This document shows, one piece after another, positions 54,409-64,000 of a stretch of DNA of 64,000 nucleotides. This stretch comes from an uncultured Oscillospiraceae bacterium (GTDB taxonomy: Bacteria > Bacillota > Clostridia > Oscillospirales > Ruminococcaceae). A program made the translations under genes and the position numbers. How positions within the stretch are numbered: position 1 is the first letter of the stretch; each line of letters begins with the position of its first letter. The stretch is taken from assembly GCA_904397845.1 (NCBI GenBank), contig CAJFOX010000006.1:24539-88538 (forward strand), given 5' to 3'. The notes under the pieces are model-generated. The model did no database searches, had not been told where the DNA came from, and saw nothing but the letters and a program-made list of their open reading frames with translations.

Positions 54409-55173
54409 ATGGAACTCACCTGGCAAACTTTTGCGGTCGTTTGTCCCTTGGTATTTTTAGGCGGATTTATGGATGCAGTAGCAGGCGGAGGCGGCATTAT
54501 AACGCTGCCAGCATATATGTTTGCAGGTGTTCCCATTCATATGGCATACGGTACTAATAAATTTGGAAACAGTTTTGGTACCGCGATCGCCACCTTCAAT
54601 TACGGCCGCGGTGGATTCATCCGCTGGCGGCCCGGCTTTGTCTGTGCGGCCATGTCCTTAATCGGATCCTGGCTTGGAGCGCGGCTGGTGGTCGCTCTGT
54701 CCGCCCGGACATTGCAGTACTGTACAACGATCCTGTTGCCTGCTGCCGCTGTTTTTATGATTCTAAACCGGAATATCGGAAAAGAAGAGAAAGAGGAGCA
54801 AACCGGCCAAAGTTTGTATGTTCGCAGCGCCCTGATCGGTTTGATCATCGGTGGTTATGATGGATTTTTTGGCCCCGGTACCGGTACTTTTATGGTAATG
54901 GCATTTACCTCGTTTCTTGGCTATTCCCTGATCTGTGCCAGCGGCAATGCCAAGCTGGTAAATCTCGCCTCAAACATCGGCAGTTTGATCGCTTATATTT
55001 ACCATGGCGACGTTCTGTTTTTGCTTGGCATCCCGGCGGCGATCTGTTCCATTCTTGGCAACTACATCGGCACCAAGATTGCCATTAAAATCGGAGGGAA
55101 ATTTATCCGTCCGGTTTTGCTTACCGCAATGGGGCTTTTAGTCGTCAAATTAATTTTTGATACCTTAAGCTAA
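54409..55173 (+). CDS. TauE/SafE-family anion permease
   Basis: A 254-residue full-length member with about eight helices. Both internal repeats are visible: VFLGGFMDAVAGGGGIITLP followed by YGTNKFGNSFGTAIA, and GGYDGFFGPGTGTFMVMAF followed by SGNAKLVNLASNIGSLIAY. These proteins move sulfite, sulfonates or related anions; the substrate is unknown. Its own promoter with a palindrome suggests specific regulation. GGAGGGG precedes the ATG. It is not in one operon with the half-size pair 7 kb away. Confidence 0.93.
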   Translation: MELTWQTFAVVCPLVFLGGFMDAVAGGGGIITLPAYMFAGVPIHMAYGTNKFGNSFGTAIATFNYGRGGFIRWRPGFVCAAMSLIGSWLGARLVVALSARTLQYCTTILLPAAAVFMILNRNIGKEEKEEQTGQSLYVRSALIGLIIGGYDGFFGPGTGTFMVMAFTSFLGYSLICASGNAKLVNLASNIGSLIAYIYHGDVLFLLGIPAAICSILGNYIGTKIAIKIGGKFIRPVLLTAMGLLVVKLIFDTLS

Positions 55174-55194
55174 TTAAAGTCGGTACTTTCAAAA

Positions 55195-55228
55195 AACACC
55201 GGATGCAAGGTCTTTTGCATCCGGTGTT
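55195..55228. terminator. Bidirectional terminator between the permease and DUF4349 genes
   Basis: AACACCGGATGCAA and its complement form a 14-bp stem with a 6-base loop, with an A run on the left side. Confidence 0.88.
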
Positions 55229-55278
55229 CCTGTTTCCTTTTTTACCGAGAATCTGCTAATCTCAAAAGGAAACAATGG

Positions 55279-56259
55279 CTATTTTTCTTCTTTCGTCTGA
55301 TTCCCGGAATCTTTTCCGGCGACACCTCCATCCGGTAAAAGCGCCTTTTTGCGGCGCTTTTTTCTATGGCGCAGGCACAGCCAGACAACAACTCCCGCCA
55401 AAACCACCCAAATCAGCAAATACGGCAGATTGACGACAAACCATACAAAAAAGTCCACACATCCATTTTTTAACCGGTACAGCGTATCTGACCACCCTGC
55501 GGCAATGCGCTGCCCCACCGACTGGTCGTGTACGGTAGTCACCCTCTGCACCTCTTGTATCGATAGGCTGACCGTGCTGTAATCAATCAGGCTGTCGTAG
55601 CGGTTTTGGGTAGATCGGTAGTTTTCCAGCTGATACCGCACTTCGGACAGGCGGCTCTCCAACTGAATAACGGATTCCAGATCCTGCGCTGACTCCAGCA
55701 AAGCCAGCAGCCGCTCCTGCTCCACCTCCAGTGCCTCAATACGAGATTCCACATCCACATAATCAAGCGTTATATCTTCAGAAGATTTGTTGGTATAAGT
55801 AACGGTACCGATTTTGCCCACCTGATCCAGAAAGGCATCCAGCTGGGCAGATGGAATCCGAACCGTCACCGTTCCATAGCGGTTGGACGTATATTGGATA
55901 GAACTGCCGCTGACCGAGGAGCTCTCTAAATACCCGCCAAAACGCTGAACTTCCTGTTCCAAATTCGACAGAAAGCTGTCAAATTCCAGCGTCTCCACCT
56001 CCATGTCCACCGTCCAGATAATCTTTTGTTCCACCGATATCTCTGCTGGAACCATAACGTTGGAAGAGGAAAAAACGCCTTCGCCGGGAGATGCGGTTTC
56101 AGCCGTATCCTGCATGTCCATAACATTCTCGTTCTGCACTGCCGGAGCGTATGCCGCTGTAGAGTTGGATTGACCTGTAAGGCCAGCCGCACCACATCCA
56201 TTCAAAAAAATGAACAACAAAATCGCGCAAAAAACAATCGGCAAAATCTTCCGTTTCAC
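55279..56259 (-). CDS. DUF4349 lipoprotein
   Basis: A 326-residue lipoprotein: signal helix ending FLNGC (Cys22), a DUF4349 domain (about 80-245) with WTVDMEVETLEFDSFLSNLE, a coiled-coil segment around 170-215 and YDSLIDYSTVSLSIQEV. A C-terminal membrane helix (about 275-297) follows, with a basic cytoplasmic tail. Function unknown. It follows the large ABC permease by 77 bp in the same direction, so it is probably part of that export system. Confidence 0.9.
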   Translation of the reverse strand: MKRKILPIVFCAILLFIFLNGCGAAGLTGQSNSTAAYAPAVQNENVMDMQDTAETASPGEGVFSSSNVMVPAEISVEQKIIWTVDMEVETLEFDSFLSNLEQEVQRFGGYLESSSVSGSSIQYTSNRYGTVTVRIPSAQLDAFLDQVGKIGTVTYTNKSSEDITLDYVDVESRIEALEVEQERLLALLESAQDLESVIQLESRLSEVRYQLENYRSTQNRYDSLIDYSTVSLSIQEVQRVTTVHDQSVGQRIAAGWSDTLYRLKNGCVDFFVWFVVNLPYLLIWVVLAGVVVWLCLRHRKKRRKKALLPDGGVAGKDSGNQTKEEK

Positions 56260-56336
56260 AAAAATCCCTCCCGAAATCTCATACTCAAAACAGGCCTTTG
56301 GTAAATAAGTGCAGGGATTTTTCTTTTTTATTGCAG

Positions 56337-59300
56337 TTATTCAATGGATTTTAACGACTCCACCATGCTGACCTTTTTCAGCTTAAAATGCATCACCAGA
56401 TTCACCAGGAAGGAAAATGCCATTGTCAGTGCCGCGGAATAAAGATAACTTGTCCATTTTATAGACCGGCCAAACATAACAATATCTGTCTCCGCGGTAA
56501 TCATAACGTAATGATGCAATAGAACGCCAAGGCCCAATCCTATCAATGCGCCCATCAGAGTCAGGAAAATATTTTCCCGGAAGATATAGGCCGATACTTC
56601 CCTGTCATAGAAACCCAGCACTTTAATGGTTGCAATCTCCCTCACCCGCTCGGTAATATTGATATTCGACAGGTTATATAACACGACAAACGCCAGTGCG
56701 CCAGCGGAAACAATCAACACCAGCATCACATAGGTCATACTGTGGATCATGTCTTTAAATTGCTCCTGGACAGAAGAAGTGTCAGATACTGCCAACACGC
56801 CGTCTGAGGCGATTAGCCGCTGGGAAAGGGCCGTCTGCGCTTCGCCGCCCGGCTCTTCCAGAATAGACTGGACCATATTATAGGACGGCGCCTGGCCAAA
56901 AGACTGCTCGTAGGCCTGCGGCGTCATATAAAGGTAATGGCTGGTGTAATGTTCCGTGATAGCTCCTACCTCAACGGTGTAAGAATGGTGATCCGCATCG
57001 TTCACTGTAATGCTGTCACCCTCTTCAACACCGAGAAAAATCGCCGCTTTCTCAGTAAGAACCACCCCTTGCTGCGACAGAGACAACGGCTTGTGCCCTT
57101 TTCTGGTTCGCAGCGTAATAAAGGAATCCAGCTGATCCGGATCCTCCGGCACAAACAGATAGATATCGTAGCTTTTTCCGCTGGGAGCCTTTATCTCCAT
57201 GGACTCCTGATGAACATATATAGACTGATCGACCGCATCATTGTCAAACAGGCACGCTTCTATATCCTCTCTCTGCCGGTCGGAAAGTTCCTCCTGCAAA
57301 ACGGTGGTCAAATCATAATGATACAGTTCCCCGAACTGAAGTCCTACAATATCCCGGATGGAATCATACATGCCAAATCCAGTCAGCATCAAAGCGCTGC
57401 ATCCGGCAATTCCAACCACTGTCATCAACATCCTTTTTTTGTAGCGGAACAGGTTGCGAAATGTCACTTTATAACTGAAGGAAATCCGGTTCCATAAAAA
57501 CCCGATTCGCTCCAGCAGCACCCGCTTTCCGGCCTTTGGGGCTTTTGGGCGCATCAGCGATGCAGGCTGTTCTGCCATTTCCCGCCAACAGGAAAACAGA
57601 ACAGTGATCAATACTGTCACGGCGGCGGCCAGTGTGGAAGCGGCGGCAATCCCAATCCGAAACGGAGTGCGCGCGGGGATCATCGTATAAAGAATGCCAT
57701 AAGCGTTATAGATAATCGTCGGGAACAAATACATGCCGACCGCTAATCCCGCGAGGCTACCTGCTATGGTGGCCACCAGCGCATAAATCAAAAATTTGGA
57801 CGCAATGGCGCCGGATCGATAACCCAGCGCTTTCAAGGTGCCGATTTGTATGCGTTGCTCTTCCACCATACGAGTCATGGTCGTCAGGCAAACCAATGCC
57901 GCTACAAGCAGAAAAAACGCAGGAAATACCCGGGCAATCGCGGCAATCCGATCCGAATCATCGCCAAAATCTGAATGTCCTGGGTAATCGGTACGGTCCA
58001 AAACATACCATTCCGGTGTTTCCAGCTCTTCCAAATCCTTTTCTGCCTGTTCCAGTTCCTTTCTGGCATCGGCGATCTCCTGATCAGATTCGGCCTTCCC
58101 CTCTTCATATTCTTTTTCTCCATCGGCAAGCTCCTGCCATCCATCGGCCAACTCCTGCTGGGCATTCAGGATTTCCTGCCATCCTTCCTCTTTGCCGGTT
58201 TGAAACTCCTGCTCTTTTTCGGTCAGCTGAGCCCACCCATCGTCCAATGTTGCACGCGCTTCTTCCAGCTGAGCGGCGGCATCGTCCAACTGGCTGCCTG
58301 CGCTGTCCAGCTGTTGCTTACTATCCGCAAGCTGCTGTTTTCCCTCATTCAACTGCAGCCATCCGTCCGCAAGAATTTCTCCCTGTTCATCCAGCTCGCT
58401 GTTCACCTGCTGGACAACCGCCAGATGATAAGTGTTTTCCTGCTGCGTCATCCCCGTGGGATCAGAAAGATAATCTGCTAAGTCGCCTGCCCATTCCTGG
58501 CTTGCATCCGCTTGTGCTAATGCGGAAAGCTGCCCAATAAGCAGCGCCGTACTCGACGGATCGGCAAAAGGATCCGACAGAACAGCAGATAATGCCTCTA
58601 CACTGGGCACTAGCGCCCGCACCTGATCATACTGTGCTTGTCCCTGGGTCAGTTCCTGCTCTTTTTGCGCCAGCATTTGCTGTGCAGCCTCAATCTGCAA
58701 AAGAGCTTCTGCCAGCGCTTTGTCATAAGCTTCCTGCCCTTTTTCATATTCCCTCAGGCCAGATGCATATTCCTCTTCGCCGTCGTTCAATTCCTGCCTT
58801 GCATCCGCAAGCTGCTGCTCAGCATCGGCAATGGAATCGTAGTATTCCTGTGTAGCATCCGCCAGCTCTTTTTCGCCGTCCTCCAGTTCTTTCCTAGCAT
58901 CTTCCAGCTCCTGTTGCGCATCACCCAGCTCCTTTTGCTGGGTTGCGATCCCTTCATCCAATTCTTTTTGGGCATCGGCAATTTCTTCGCCCGCCTCCTT
59001 TCGAATCTCCTCCAGACGAATGGTCGCTCGATCCTCCCCCAATGTTTCCAGAGAAGGCGTTAACGACTGAATCCGCTGCCGATATTCCTGTGAATAGGCG
59101 GAAAGCCCTTCCACACCCTCTGCCCGCAGATATATCTCGGTGTAATAATCTTCTAAAAAGGCATCGTTCGGCACCATAATAAACGCGCTGACCTCTCCGC
59201 TTCCAATGGTGGAAGTCCCCCGGTCAATACTGATGTAGAGAGGGCTTTGAACAATGCCGACAATGGTAAAGCGGTTTGTAACCAACGTCTCGGACAAATC

Positions 59301-59831
59301 CGCATCGGTTTTTCCCGAAGTTAGTACTATGTTATCCCCAACCTGGAAAGTGACGCCAAGAAGCTCTTCGGTGGCCTCCACAACACACTCATCCGAGGAT
59401 TGTGGAAATCGGCCCTCCAAAAGAAGCGGCTTGTTCATCATATCGTCCGCACCCGCCTGCAGCCTGTCAAAGTCATAACCTATGGCTTTGACCACTTCAC
59501 TGTCTCCTTCTATCTCCAGTACTGTATCCACCCAGTGGCCGGCTTCCACCGCCTGTATTCCTTCCAGCTCCCGAAGCGCCTGTACGTCATCGTCTGTAAA
59601 GCCCATGGTGGAAATCAGCCGAAAATCGCTGAGATTCTGGCTGTCAAAATAGGTGTCTGCTGTCAGTTTCATATCCGGGCCAGAGGCGGTTAGCCCTGCA
59701 AAAAAACCAACACCGATAGCCACGATCAGAAAAATGGAAAGAAATCGGTTTTTGGTTTTAAAGATTTCCCGAAAAATATCTTTGGAAAAAGCGTTGCCTA
59801 TCCTGTTTTTTCGGTTTCGACGCATCACCAT
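56337..59831 (-). CDS. Large FtsX-type ABC transporter permease with long extracytoplasmic coiled coil
   Basis: A 1164-residue permease. TM1 is at about 30-50, followed by a MacB-like external domain to about 265. Then comes a very long heptad-rich coiled coil in two blocks (about 270-405 and 480-605), built of recurring patterns such as KELEDGEKELADA and QQLADSKQQLD. The first FtsX core (three helices, about 635-760) follows, then a second external domain and a second FtsX core at about 1035-1160 with ERVREIATIKVLGFYDREV. It works with the ATPase just upstream, whose stop overlaps the start. Substrate unknown; coiled-coil permeases of this sort may handle lipids, peptides or envelope signals. 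Confidence 0.92.
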   Translation of the reverse strand: MVMRRNRKNRIGNAFSKDIFREIFKTKNRFLSIFLIVAIGVGFFAGLTASGPDMKLTADTYFDSQNLSDFRLISTMGFTDDDVQALRELEGIQAVEAGHWVDTVLEIEGDSEVVKAIGYDFDRLQAGADDMMNKPLLLEGRFPQSSDECVVEATEELLGVTFQVGDNIVLTSGKTDADLSETLVTNRFTIVGIVQSPLYISIDRGTSTIGSGEVSAFIMVPNDAFLEDYYTEIYLRAEGVEGLSAYSQEYRQRIQSLTPSLETLGEDRATIRLEEIRKEAGEEIADAQKELDEGIATQQKELGDAQQELEDARKELEDGEKELADATQEYYDSIADAEQQLADARQELNDGEEEYASGLREYEKGQEAYDKALAEALLQIEAAQQMLAQKEQELTQGQAQYDQVRALVPSVEALSAVLSDPFADPSSTALLIGQLSALAQADASQEWAGDLADYLSDPTGMTQQENTYHLAVVQQVNSELDEQGEILADGWLQLNEGKQQLADSKQQLDSAGSQLDDAAAQLEEARATLDDGWAQLTEKEQEFQTGKEEGWQEILNAQQELADGWQELADGEKEYEEGKAESDQEIADARKELEQAEKDLEELETPEWYVLDRTDYPGHSDFGDDSDRIAAIARVFPAFFLLVAALVCLTTMTRMVEEQRIQIGTLKALGYRSGAIASKFLIYALVATIAGSLAGLAVGMYLFPTIIYNAYGILYTMIPARTPFRIGIAAASTLAAAVTVLITVLFSCWREMAEQPASLMRPKAPKAGKRVLLERIGFLWNRISFSYKVTFRNLFRYKKRMLMTVVGIAGCSALMLTGFGMYDSIRDIVGLQFGELYHYDLTTVLQEELSDRQREDIEACLFDNDAVDQSIYVHQESMEIKAPSGKSYDIYLFVPEDPDQLDSFITLRTRKGHKPLSLSQQGVVLTEKAAIFLGVEEGDSITVNDADHHSYTVEVGAITEHYTSHYLYMTPQAYEQSFGQAPSYNMVQSILEEPGGEAQTALSQRLIASDGVLAVSDTSSVQEQFKDMIHSMTYVMLVLIVSAGALAFVVLYNLSNINITERVREIATIKVLGFYDREVSAYIFRENIFLTLMGALIGLGLGVLLHHYVMITAETDIVMFGRSIKWTSYLYSAALTMAFSFLVNLVMHFKLKKVSMVESLKSIE

Positions 59832-60529
59832 TCAATCGCCTCCACCGGTACGATATGGATATTCTTCTCCATCGATTCCACTCGCGCATTTTTGATGCGG
59901 ATGATTCGATCAGCCATCGGCGTTAAAGCGGAATTATGCGTAATCACCACAACGGTGGTGCCGCTTTTCCGACAGGTATCCTGCAACAGTTTCAGAATGC
60001 TTTTACCAGTTAAGTAGTCCAGTGCGCCAGTGGGCTCGTCACATAAAAGCAACTTTGGCCTCTTGGCGAGTGCCCGCGCAATGGCCACTCGCTGCTGTTC
60101 CCCGCCGGAAAGCTGTGCCGGGAAATTGTTGAGCCGGCCGCCCAGCCCCACTTCTTCCAGGATTTGCGCCGCATCCACGGGATCCGGACAAATCTGCGAT
60201 GCCAGCTCAACGTTTTCTTTGGCAGTCAAATTCTGTACCAGATTATAAAATTGAAATACAAAGCCGATGTCTAACCTGCGGTATCGGATCAGTTCCTTGG
60301 GCGAAAGCCTGCTGATATCCCGCCCGTCTACTATAACGCTGCCTCGCGTGCAGCTGTCCATCCCGCCCAAAATGTTCAAGACAGTAGTCTTGCCAGCGCC
60401 GGACGGTCCCACAATAACACAAAATTCTCCTCTTTCGATCTCAAAATTTACACCATCTGCTGCCGTAATGGTCACTTCGCCCATCTTATATTCTTTCACT
60501 ACGCCTTGCATCGATACAAAAGCGGCCAT
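59825..60529 (-). CDS. ABC transporter ATP-binding protein (MacB/LolD type)
   Basis: A 234-residue ATPase with Walker [16 protein letters not shown], signature [15 protein letters not shown], Walker [13 protein letters not shown] and H-loop VITHNSAL, all typical of the MacB/LolD/FtsE group that pairs with FtsX permeases. The start at MAAFVSMQG follows GGGAG. Its stop overlaps the permease start region (TGATG). First gene of the exporter operon. Confidence 0.94.
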   Translation of the reverse strand: MAAFVSMQGVVKEYKMGEVTITAADGVNFEIERGEFCVIVGPSGAGKTTVLNILGGMDSCTRGSVIVDGRDISRLSPKELIRYRRLDIGFVFQFYNLVQNLTAKENVELASQICPDPVDAAQILEEVGLGGRLNNFPAQLSGGEQQRVAIARALAKRPKLLLCDEPTGALDYLTGKSILKLLQDTCRKSGTTVVVITHNSALTPMADRIIRIKNARVESMEKNIHIVPVEAIEW

Positions 60530-60760
60530 ATCATCACTCCCACCTGTTAAAATCATCGAACTTTTCCTTGCGCCGTTTGCCCTCTGGGAACGCTATGCAG
60601 CCCGTTTTTTAGCCGCCTCCAATCAGCAAATTCCGGATCACCTGTCCAGACACGGATAAAATTTTTATACTCTTCTTTTATCATAGCATAATTGTCCGAA
60701 AAACGATGAATAATCCGTAAAAAATCGGCAAAAAGTGCGGACGGACAAAGGAGACAGCGG

Positions 60761-60789
60761 TTGACTTTTTTCTCCATTTTTTCTATAAT
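60761..60789 (+). promoter_or_regulatory. Promoter of guaB
   Basis: TTGACT (60761-60766), 17-bp spacer and TATAAT (60784-60789). The leader of about 80 nt has a small hairpin (CGCTG/CAGCG near 60836-60850) but no purine riboswitch was recognised. Confidence 0.8.
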
Positions 60790-60875
60790 ACAAGATAATA
60801 TGAAAATCAAAATTCAGGGCAAAAAGGATGAAAAGCGCTGTTGTCAGCGGATAAGCGGATAGGAGAATGGAAGTT

Positions 60876-62381
60876 ATGGCATATTTTTACGAAGAACCTT
60901 CTCATACTTTTAGCGAATATCTTCTGGTTCCAGGGTATTCCTCTTCGGAATGTATTCCCAGCAATGTGAGTTTGAAAACCCCTGTTGTAAAATTTAAAAA
61001 GGGTGAGGAACCTGCATTGACCATGAATACCCCCCTGGTCTCTGCTATTATGCAGGCCGTTTCTGGTGAAAAAATGGCGATCGCGCTGGCACGCGAGGGA
61101 GGAATTTCTTTCATTTACGGTTCGCAGTCCATTGAGGATGAAGCTGCAATGGTCGCACGGGTCAAAAATTATAAGGCCGGCTTTGTCCGCAGCGATTCCA
61201 ATATTCGTCCCGATCAGACGTTAAAAGATATTTTGGATTTGAAAGCAAAGACCGGGCACTCCACTGTCGCGGTAACCGATGACGGCACTGCCGAGGGCAA
61301 GCTGCTGGGTATTGTCACCAGCCGGGACTACCGCATCAGCCGAATGGATCCTTCCACAAAGATAGCAGAGTTTATGACTCCTTTTGAGAACCTGATTTAT
61401 GCCAAAGAAGGCATTACGCTGAAGGAAGCGAATAATATCATTTGGGACCACAAGCTCAACAGCCTGCCGGTCATTGACGAAAACCAACGGCTTTTGTATA
61501 TGGTTTTCCGTAAAGACTATGATTCCCATAAAGAAAATCCGCTGGAACTGCTGGACGCTTCCAAACGCTATGTTGTCGGAGCCGGAGTCAATACCCGCGA
61601 TTATGAAGAACGCATTCCCGCCTTGGTTGAGGCTGGCGCAGATGTGCTGTGCATCGATTCTTCTGAAGGCTTTTCCGAATGGCAAAAGCGCACCTTGGAC
61701 TGGGTCCGTGCCAAGTATGGCGACTCGGTAAAAATCGGAGCCGGCAACGTGGTTGACCGGGAAGGCTTTTTGTTCCTGGCTGAGGCCGGCGCAGATTTTG
61801 TCAAAGTCGGCATTGGAGGCGGCTCTATTTGCATCACCCGTGAGCAAAAGGGCATTGGCCGCGGGCAGGCCACCGCTCTGATCGAAGTCGCCAAAGCCAG
61901 GGACGAGTACTATGCCAGAACCGGCATTTATGTTCCCGTCTGCTCTGACGGCGGTATCGTTCACGACTATCATGTAACCCTTGCGCTGGCGATGGGGGCG
62001 GACTTTATTATGCTGGGCCGGTACTTCTCCCGATTCGATGAAAGCCCCAGCAACAAGGTCATGATCAACGGCAATTACATGAAAGAATACTGGGGCGAGG
62101 GTTCCAGCCGGGCGAGAAACTGGCAGCGGTACGATTTGGGCGGCGAGGCAAAGCTCTCTTTTGAAGAAGGCGTCGATTCTTACGTCCCCTATGCCGGTTC
62201 CTTAAAAGATAATTTGACTCTCACACTATATAAAGTGCGTTCTACCATGTGCAACTGCGGCGCCCTGACCATTCCGGAGCTGCAGAAAAAAGCAAAAATC
62301 ACGCTGGTTTCTGCAACCAGCATCGTAGAGGGCGGTGCCCATGACGTTGTGCTCAAAGATAACAATAAAATAGCGAAATAA
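60876..62381 (+). CDS. guaB: Inosine-5'-monophosphate dehydrogenase
   Basis: A 501-residue enzyme oxidising IMP to XMP, the first step to GMP. The catalytic loop has Cys319 in [12 protein letters not shown], two CBS domains lie at about 105-225, [21 protein letters not shown] holds the phosphate site, and the mobile flap includes [11 protein letters not shown]. This flap form is not the common RGMGS version of bacterial IMPDH but is seen in a subgroup of clostridial enzymes as I recall. AGGAG at the proper distance favours the ATG at 60876. Monocistronic. Confidence 0.93.
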   Translation: MAYFYEEPSHTFSEYLLVPGYSSSECIPSNVSLKTPVVKFKKGEEPALTMNTPLVSAIMQAVSGEKMAIALAREGGISFIYGSQSIEDEAAMVARVKNYKAGFVRSDSNIRPDQTLKDILDLKAKTGHSTVAVTDDGTAEGKLLGIVTSRDYRISRMDPSTKIAEFMTPFENLIYAKEGITLKEANNIIWDHKLNSLPVIDENQRLLYMVFRKDYDSHKENPLELLDASKRYVVGAGVNTRDYEERIPALVEAGADVLCIDSSEGFSEWQKRTLDWVRAKYGDSVKIGAGNVVDREGFLFLAEAGADFVKVGIGGGSICITREQKGIGRGQATALIEVAKARDEYYARTGIYVPVCSDGGIVHDYHVTLALAMGADFIMLGRYFSRFDESPSNKVMINGNYMKEYWGEGSSRARNWQRYDLGGEAKLSFEEGVDSYVPYAGSLKDNLTLTLYKVRSTMCNCGALTIPELQKKAKITLVSATSIVEGGAHDVVLKDNNKIAK

Positions 62382-62418
62382 TCTTTTTCCTTTCGGATAT
62401 GGCGAAGAAAAAGGTTTT

Positions 62419-62446
62419 ATCCCCCGCTTCGCCGGGGGATTTTTTA
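62419..62446 (+). terminator. Terminator of guaB
   Basis: ATCCCCCG and CGGGGGAT stem with a 6-base loop, then six T. Confidence 0.92.
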
Positions 62447-62513
62447 TTTGCGCATTTTTAGCATGGTAACTTTTTGCTGTTTACCAGAAACAAAAGGATT
62501 CGGAGGAAGAACT

Positions 62514-63872
62514 ATGATAGAAAAAGAAATGGATAAAACGAAAAACGATTTTTCGCAGGGGCCTGTGTGGAAATGTATCATTACGCAGGCAGTTCCTTTG
62601 ACGATTGCACAGCTTGTTCAGCTTTTATACAATGTAGTCGACCGAATCTACATAGGGCATATGGGAGATGGGAGCAGCATTGCACTAACCGGTGTAGGGC
62701 TGACTTTCCCCATTGTCACGCTTATTATGGCGTTTACTGCGCTGTTTGGAATGGGCGGCGTACCGCTTTTTTCCATGGCAAGAGGCGCAGGAAAAAAAGA
62801 GCAGGCAGAGAAGATTCTCGGTAATTCTTTCGGGTTACTGATGATCAGCGCGGTCGTGTTGACCGTAGTCAGTTATTTGTTCTGCCGCCCGATCCTATTC
62901 TTGTTTGGCGCTAGTGAAGCTTCTTATGTATATGCGCAGGAGTATCTAAAAATTTACCTCATCGGCACGCCTTTTTCCATGCTGACAACAGGTCTGAATG
63001 GATATATTAATGCACAGGGATTTCCCAAAATCGGCATGCTGACAACCATTTTGGGTGCTGTTGCCAATATCATATTGGATCCCATTTTTATGTTTGTGTT
63101 TGATATGGGTGTCGCAGGCGCAGCTCTGGCAACAATCATCAGTCAAGCCATTTCAGCTGTATGGGTGATCTGCTTTCTACTTGGGAAGAAGGCGGTCATT
63201 CGTCTGAAGAAAAACTGCATCCGGTTAGACAAGCAGATTACCAAAAACATTTTCTATCTGGGGACTGCAAATTTTATTATGCAGGGTACCAACTGTGCTG
63301 TCCAGGTAGTATGCAACTCCACTTTGCAAAGCTATGGTGGAGACATATATGTGGGCATCATGACTGTTCTCAACTCCGTCAGGGAAATTTTTATGCTTCC
63401 GCTCAATGGCATCGCCAATGGCGGACAGCCGGTTATCAGTTTTAACTATGGAGCGAAAAAAAACGATCGGGTGAAAGCGGGAATTCGCTTTATTACATTG
63501 ATCGGCTGCGCGTATACCATGATTGTCTGGGCCATGATCGTTATTTTCCCCAAATTTTGGTTCAGTATTTTTTCCAACGACTTGCAGATGACGGATTTGG
63601 GGATTGAAGCGCTGAAAATTTACTTTTTCGGTTTTGTTTTTATGGCGTTTCAGTTTTCAGGTCAACACACTTTTCAAGCGCTGGGAGATGCAAAACATGC
63701 GATTTTCTTCTCCCTGCTGCGCAAAGCAATTATTGTCGTGCCGTTAACTCTCCTTTTGCCAATGCTGGGATTTGGAGTAAATGGCGTCTTTTTGGCGGAA
63801 CCAATCTCCAATGTAATCGGTGGTCTGGCCAGTTATATCACAATGAGGATAAAGGTATACAGAAAATTGTGA
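62514..63872 (+). CDS. MATE-family efflux transporter
   Basis: A 452-residue membrane protein with twelve helices and the MATE repeats (VPLTIAQLVQLLYNVVDRIYIG in the first half and YLGTANFIMQGTNCAVQVV in the second). It belongs to a different subgroup from the MATE protein near 14 kb (short loops, MepA-like appearance). The start follows CGGAGGAAG. It may export cationic compounds; the substrate is unknown. Confidence 0.92.
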   Translation: MIEKEMDKTKNDFSQGPVWKCIITQAVPLTIAQLVQLLYNVVDRIYIGHMGDGSSIALTGVGLTFPIVTLIMAFTALFGMGGVPLFSMARGAGKKEQAEKILGNSFGLLMISAVVLTVVSYLFCRPILFLFGASEASYVYAQEYLKIYLIGTPFSMLTTGLNGYINAQGFPKIGMLTTILGAVANIILDPIFMFVFDMGVAGAALATIISQAISAVWVICFLLGKKAVIRLKKNCIRLDKQITKNIFYLGTANFIMQGTNCAVQVVCNSTLQSYGGDIYVGIMTVLNSVREIFMLPLNGIANGGQPVISFNYGAKKNDRVKAGIRFITLIGCAYTMIVWAMIVIFPKFWFSIFSNDLQMTDLGIEALKIYFFGFVFMAFQFSGQHTFQALGDAKHAIFFSLLRKAIIVVPLTLLLPMLGFGVNGVFLAEPISNVIGGLASYITMRIKVYRKL

Positions 63873-63921
63873 GGCAAACTTTCCTGCTGGAAAGTGTTGC
63901 TTGCTTTAAAAATAGTCAGGA

Positions 63922-63990
63922 CCCCCGGCTAAGCCGGGGGCTTGGGATAGCCCTAGAAGGGCATGATACGGACAACGCCCCTAAAGGGGC
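63922..63990. repeat. Three consecutive GC hairpins at the right window edge
   Basis: CCCCCGGC/GCCGGGGG (63922-63940), GCCC/GGGC (63950-63962) and GCCCC/GGGGC (63977-63990) stand in a row. The first could end the MATE transcript, but the series looks like the edge of an IS200/IS605-type element or a repeat family. The element itself would lie beyond the window. Confidence 0.4.
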
Positions 63991-64000
63991 CTCGAATGGG

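Noticed and set aside
61221..61973. 250-residue minus-strand frame opposite guaB
   Set aside because: Antisense shadow of a complete IMP dehydrogenase.

Overview
The window looks like chromosomal DNA of an anaerobic, endospore-forming Firmicute of the class Clostridia, most likely an Oscillospirales/Ruminococcaceae-type gut bacterium (inference). The evidence is sporulation genes (spmA, spmB, spoIID, spoVB, an AbrB homologue, tandem Spo0A boxes), oxygen-sensitive or acetogen-type enzymes (indolepyruvate:ferredoxin oxidoreductase, formate-tetrahydrofolate ligase, radical SAM protein), indirect Asn/Gln tRNA charging (gatCAB with aspS), a T-box riboswitch, and purine-rich ribosome binding sites throughout. 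No plasmid, prophage or CRISPR array is visible, and almost all genes are ordinary chromosomal genes in short operons.

Layout. 1-8.7 kb, minus strand: a GntR/UTRA regulator behind a SIS-domain sugar-phosphate enzyme, an unknown gene behind exonuclease III, and the aspS-gatC-gatA-gatB operon. 9-15.2 kb: a dimethylarginine dimethylaminohydrolase-like enzyme, a membrane protein with a uroporphyrinogen-decarboxylase/MtaA-type methyltransferase, a Cys-rich DUF1540 peptide, dipeptidase PepV, a MATE transporter, and tRNA-Ala(CGC). 15.3-19.2 kb: isochorismatase-type hydrolase and a zinc operon (Zur-like repressor, ZnuA, ZnuC, ZnuB) behind a perfect dyad operator. 19.2-24.3 kb: an arylacetate-CoA ligase (paaK) under a T-box whose specifier reads UGG (Trp), next to iorA-iorB, which together form an indolepyruvate/arylpyruvate degradation module. 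24.7-26.9 kb: DtxR/MntR-type regulator, AbrB, spmA-spmB. 26.9-34.2 kb: the glgB-glgC-glgD-glgA glycogen operon and gap.

34.5-41.4 kb: a soluble PAS-type histidine kinase with two Spo0A boxes in its promoter, an EamA transporter, membrane protein, spoIID, two small unknown or DUF genes and a RodA/FtsW/SpoVE glycosyltransferase. 41.5-47.2 kb, plus strand: fhs behind an unidentified folded leader, tsaE, tsaB, rpiB, upp, then a phosphatase, ruvX and a DUF2200 gene. 47.2-55.2 kb: a split TauE/SafE permease pair, a ribbon-helix-helix gene directly in front of clpB with a 37-bp dyad on the -35 box, a radical SAM enzyme, spoVB and a full-length TauE/SafE permease behind a 22-bp palindrome. 55.2-64 kb: an ABC exporter (ATPase, 1164-residue coiled-coil FtsX permease, DUF4349 lipoprotein), guaB, a second MATE transporter, and three hairpins at the right edge that may start a mobile or repeat element.

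The items most worth following up are the Trp T-box/paaK/iorAB module, the Spo0A-box kinase, the ribbon-helix-helix-clpB unit, and the 90-nt structured leader of fhs. All promoter, operator and RNA calls were read by eye; no search or folding program was run.
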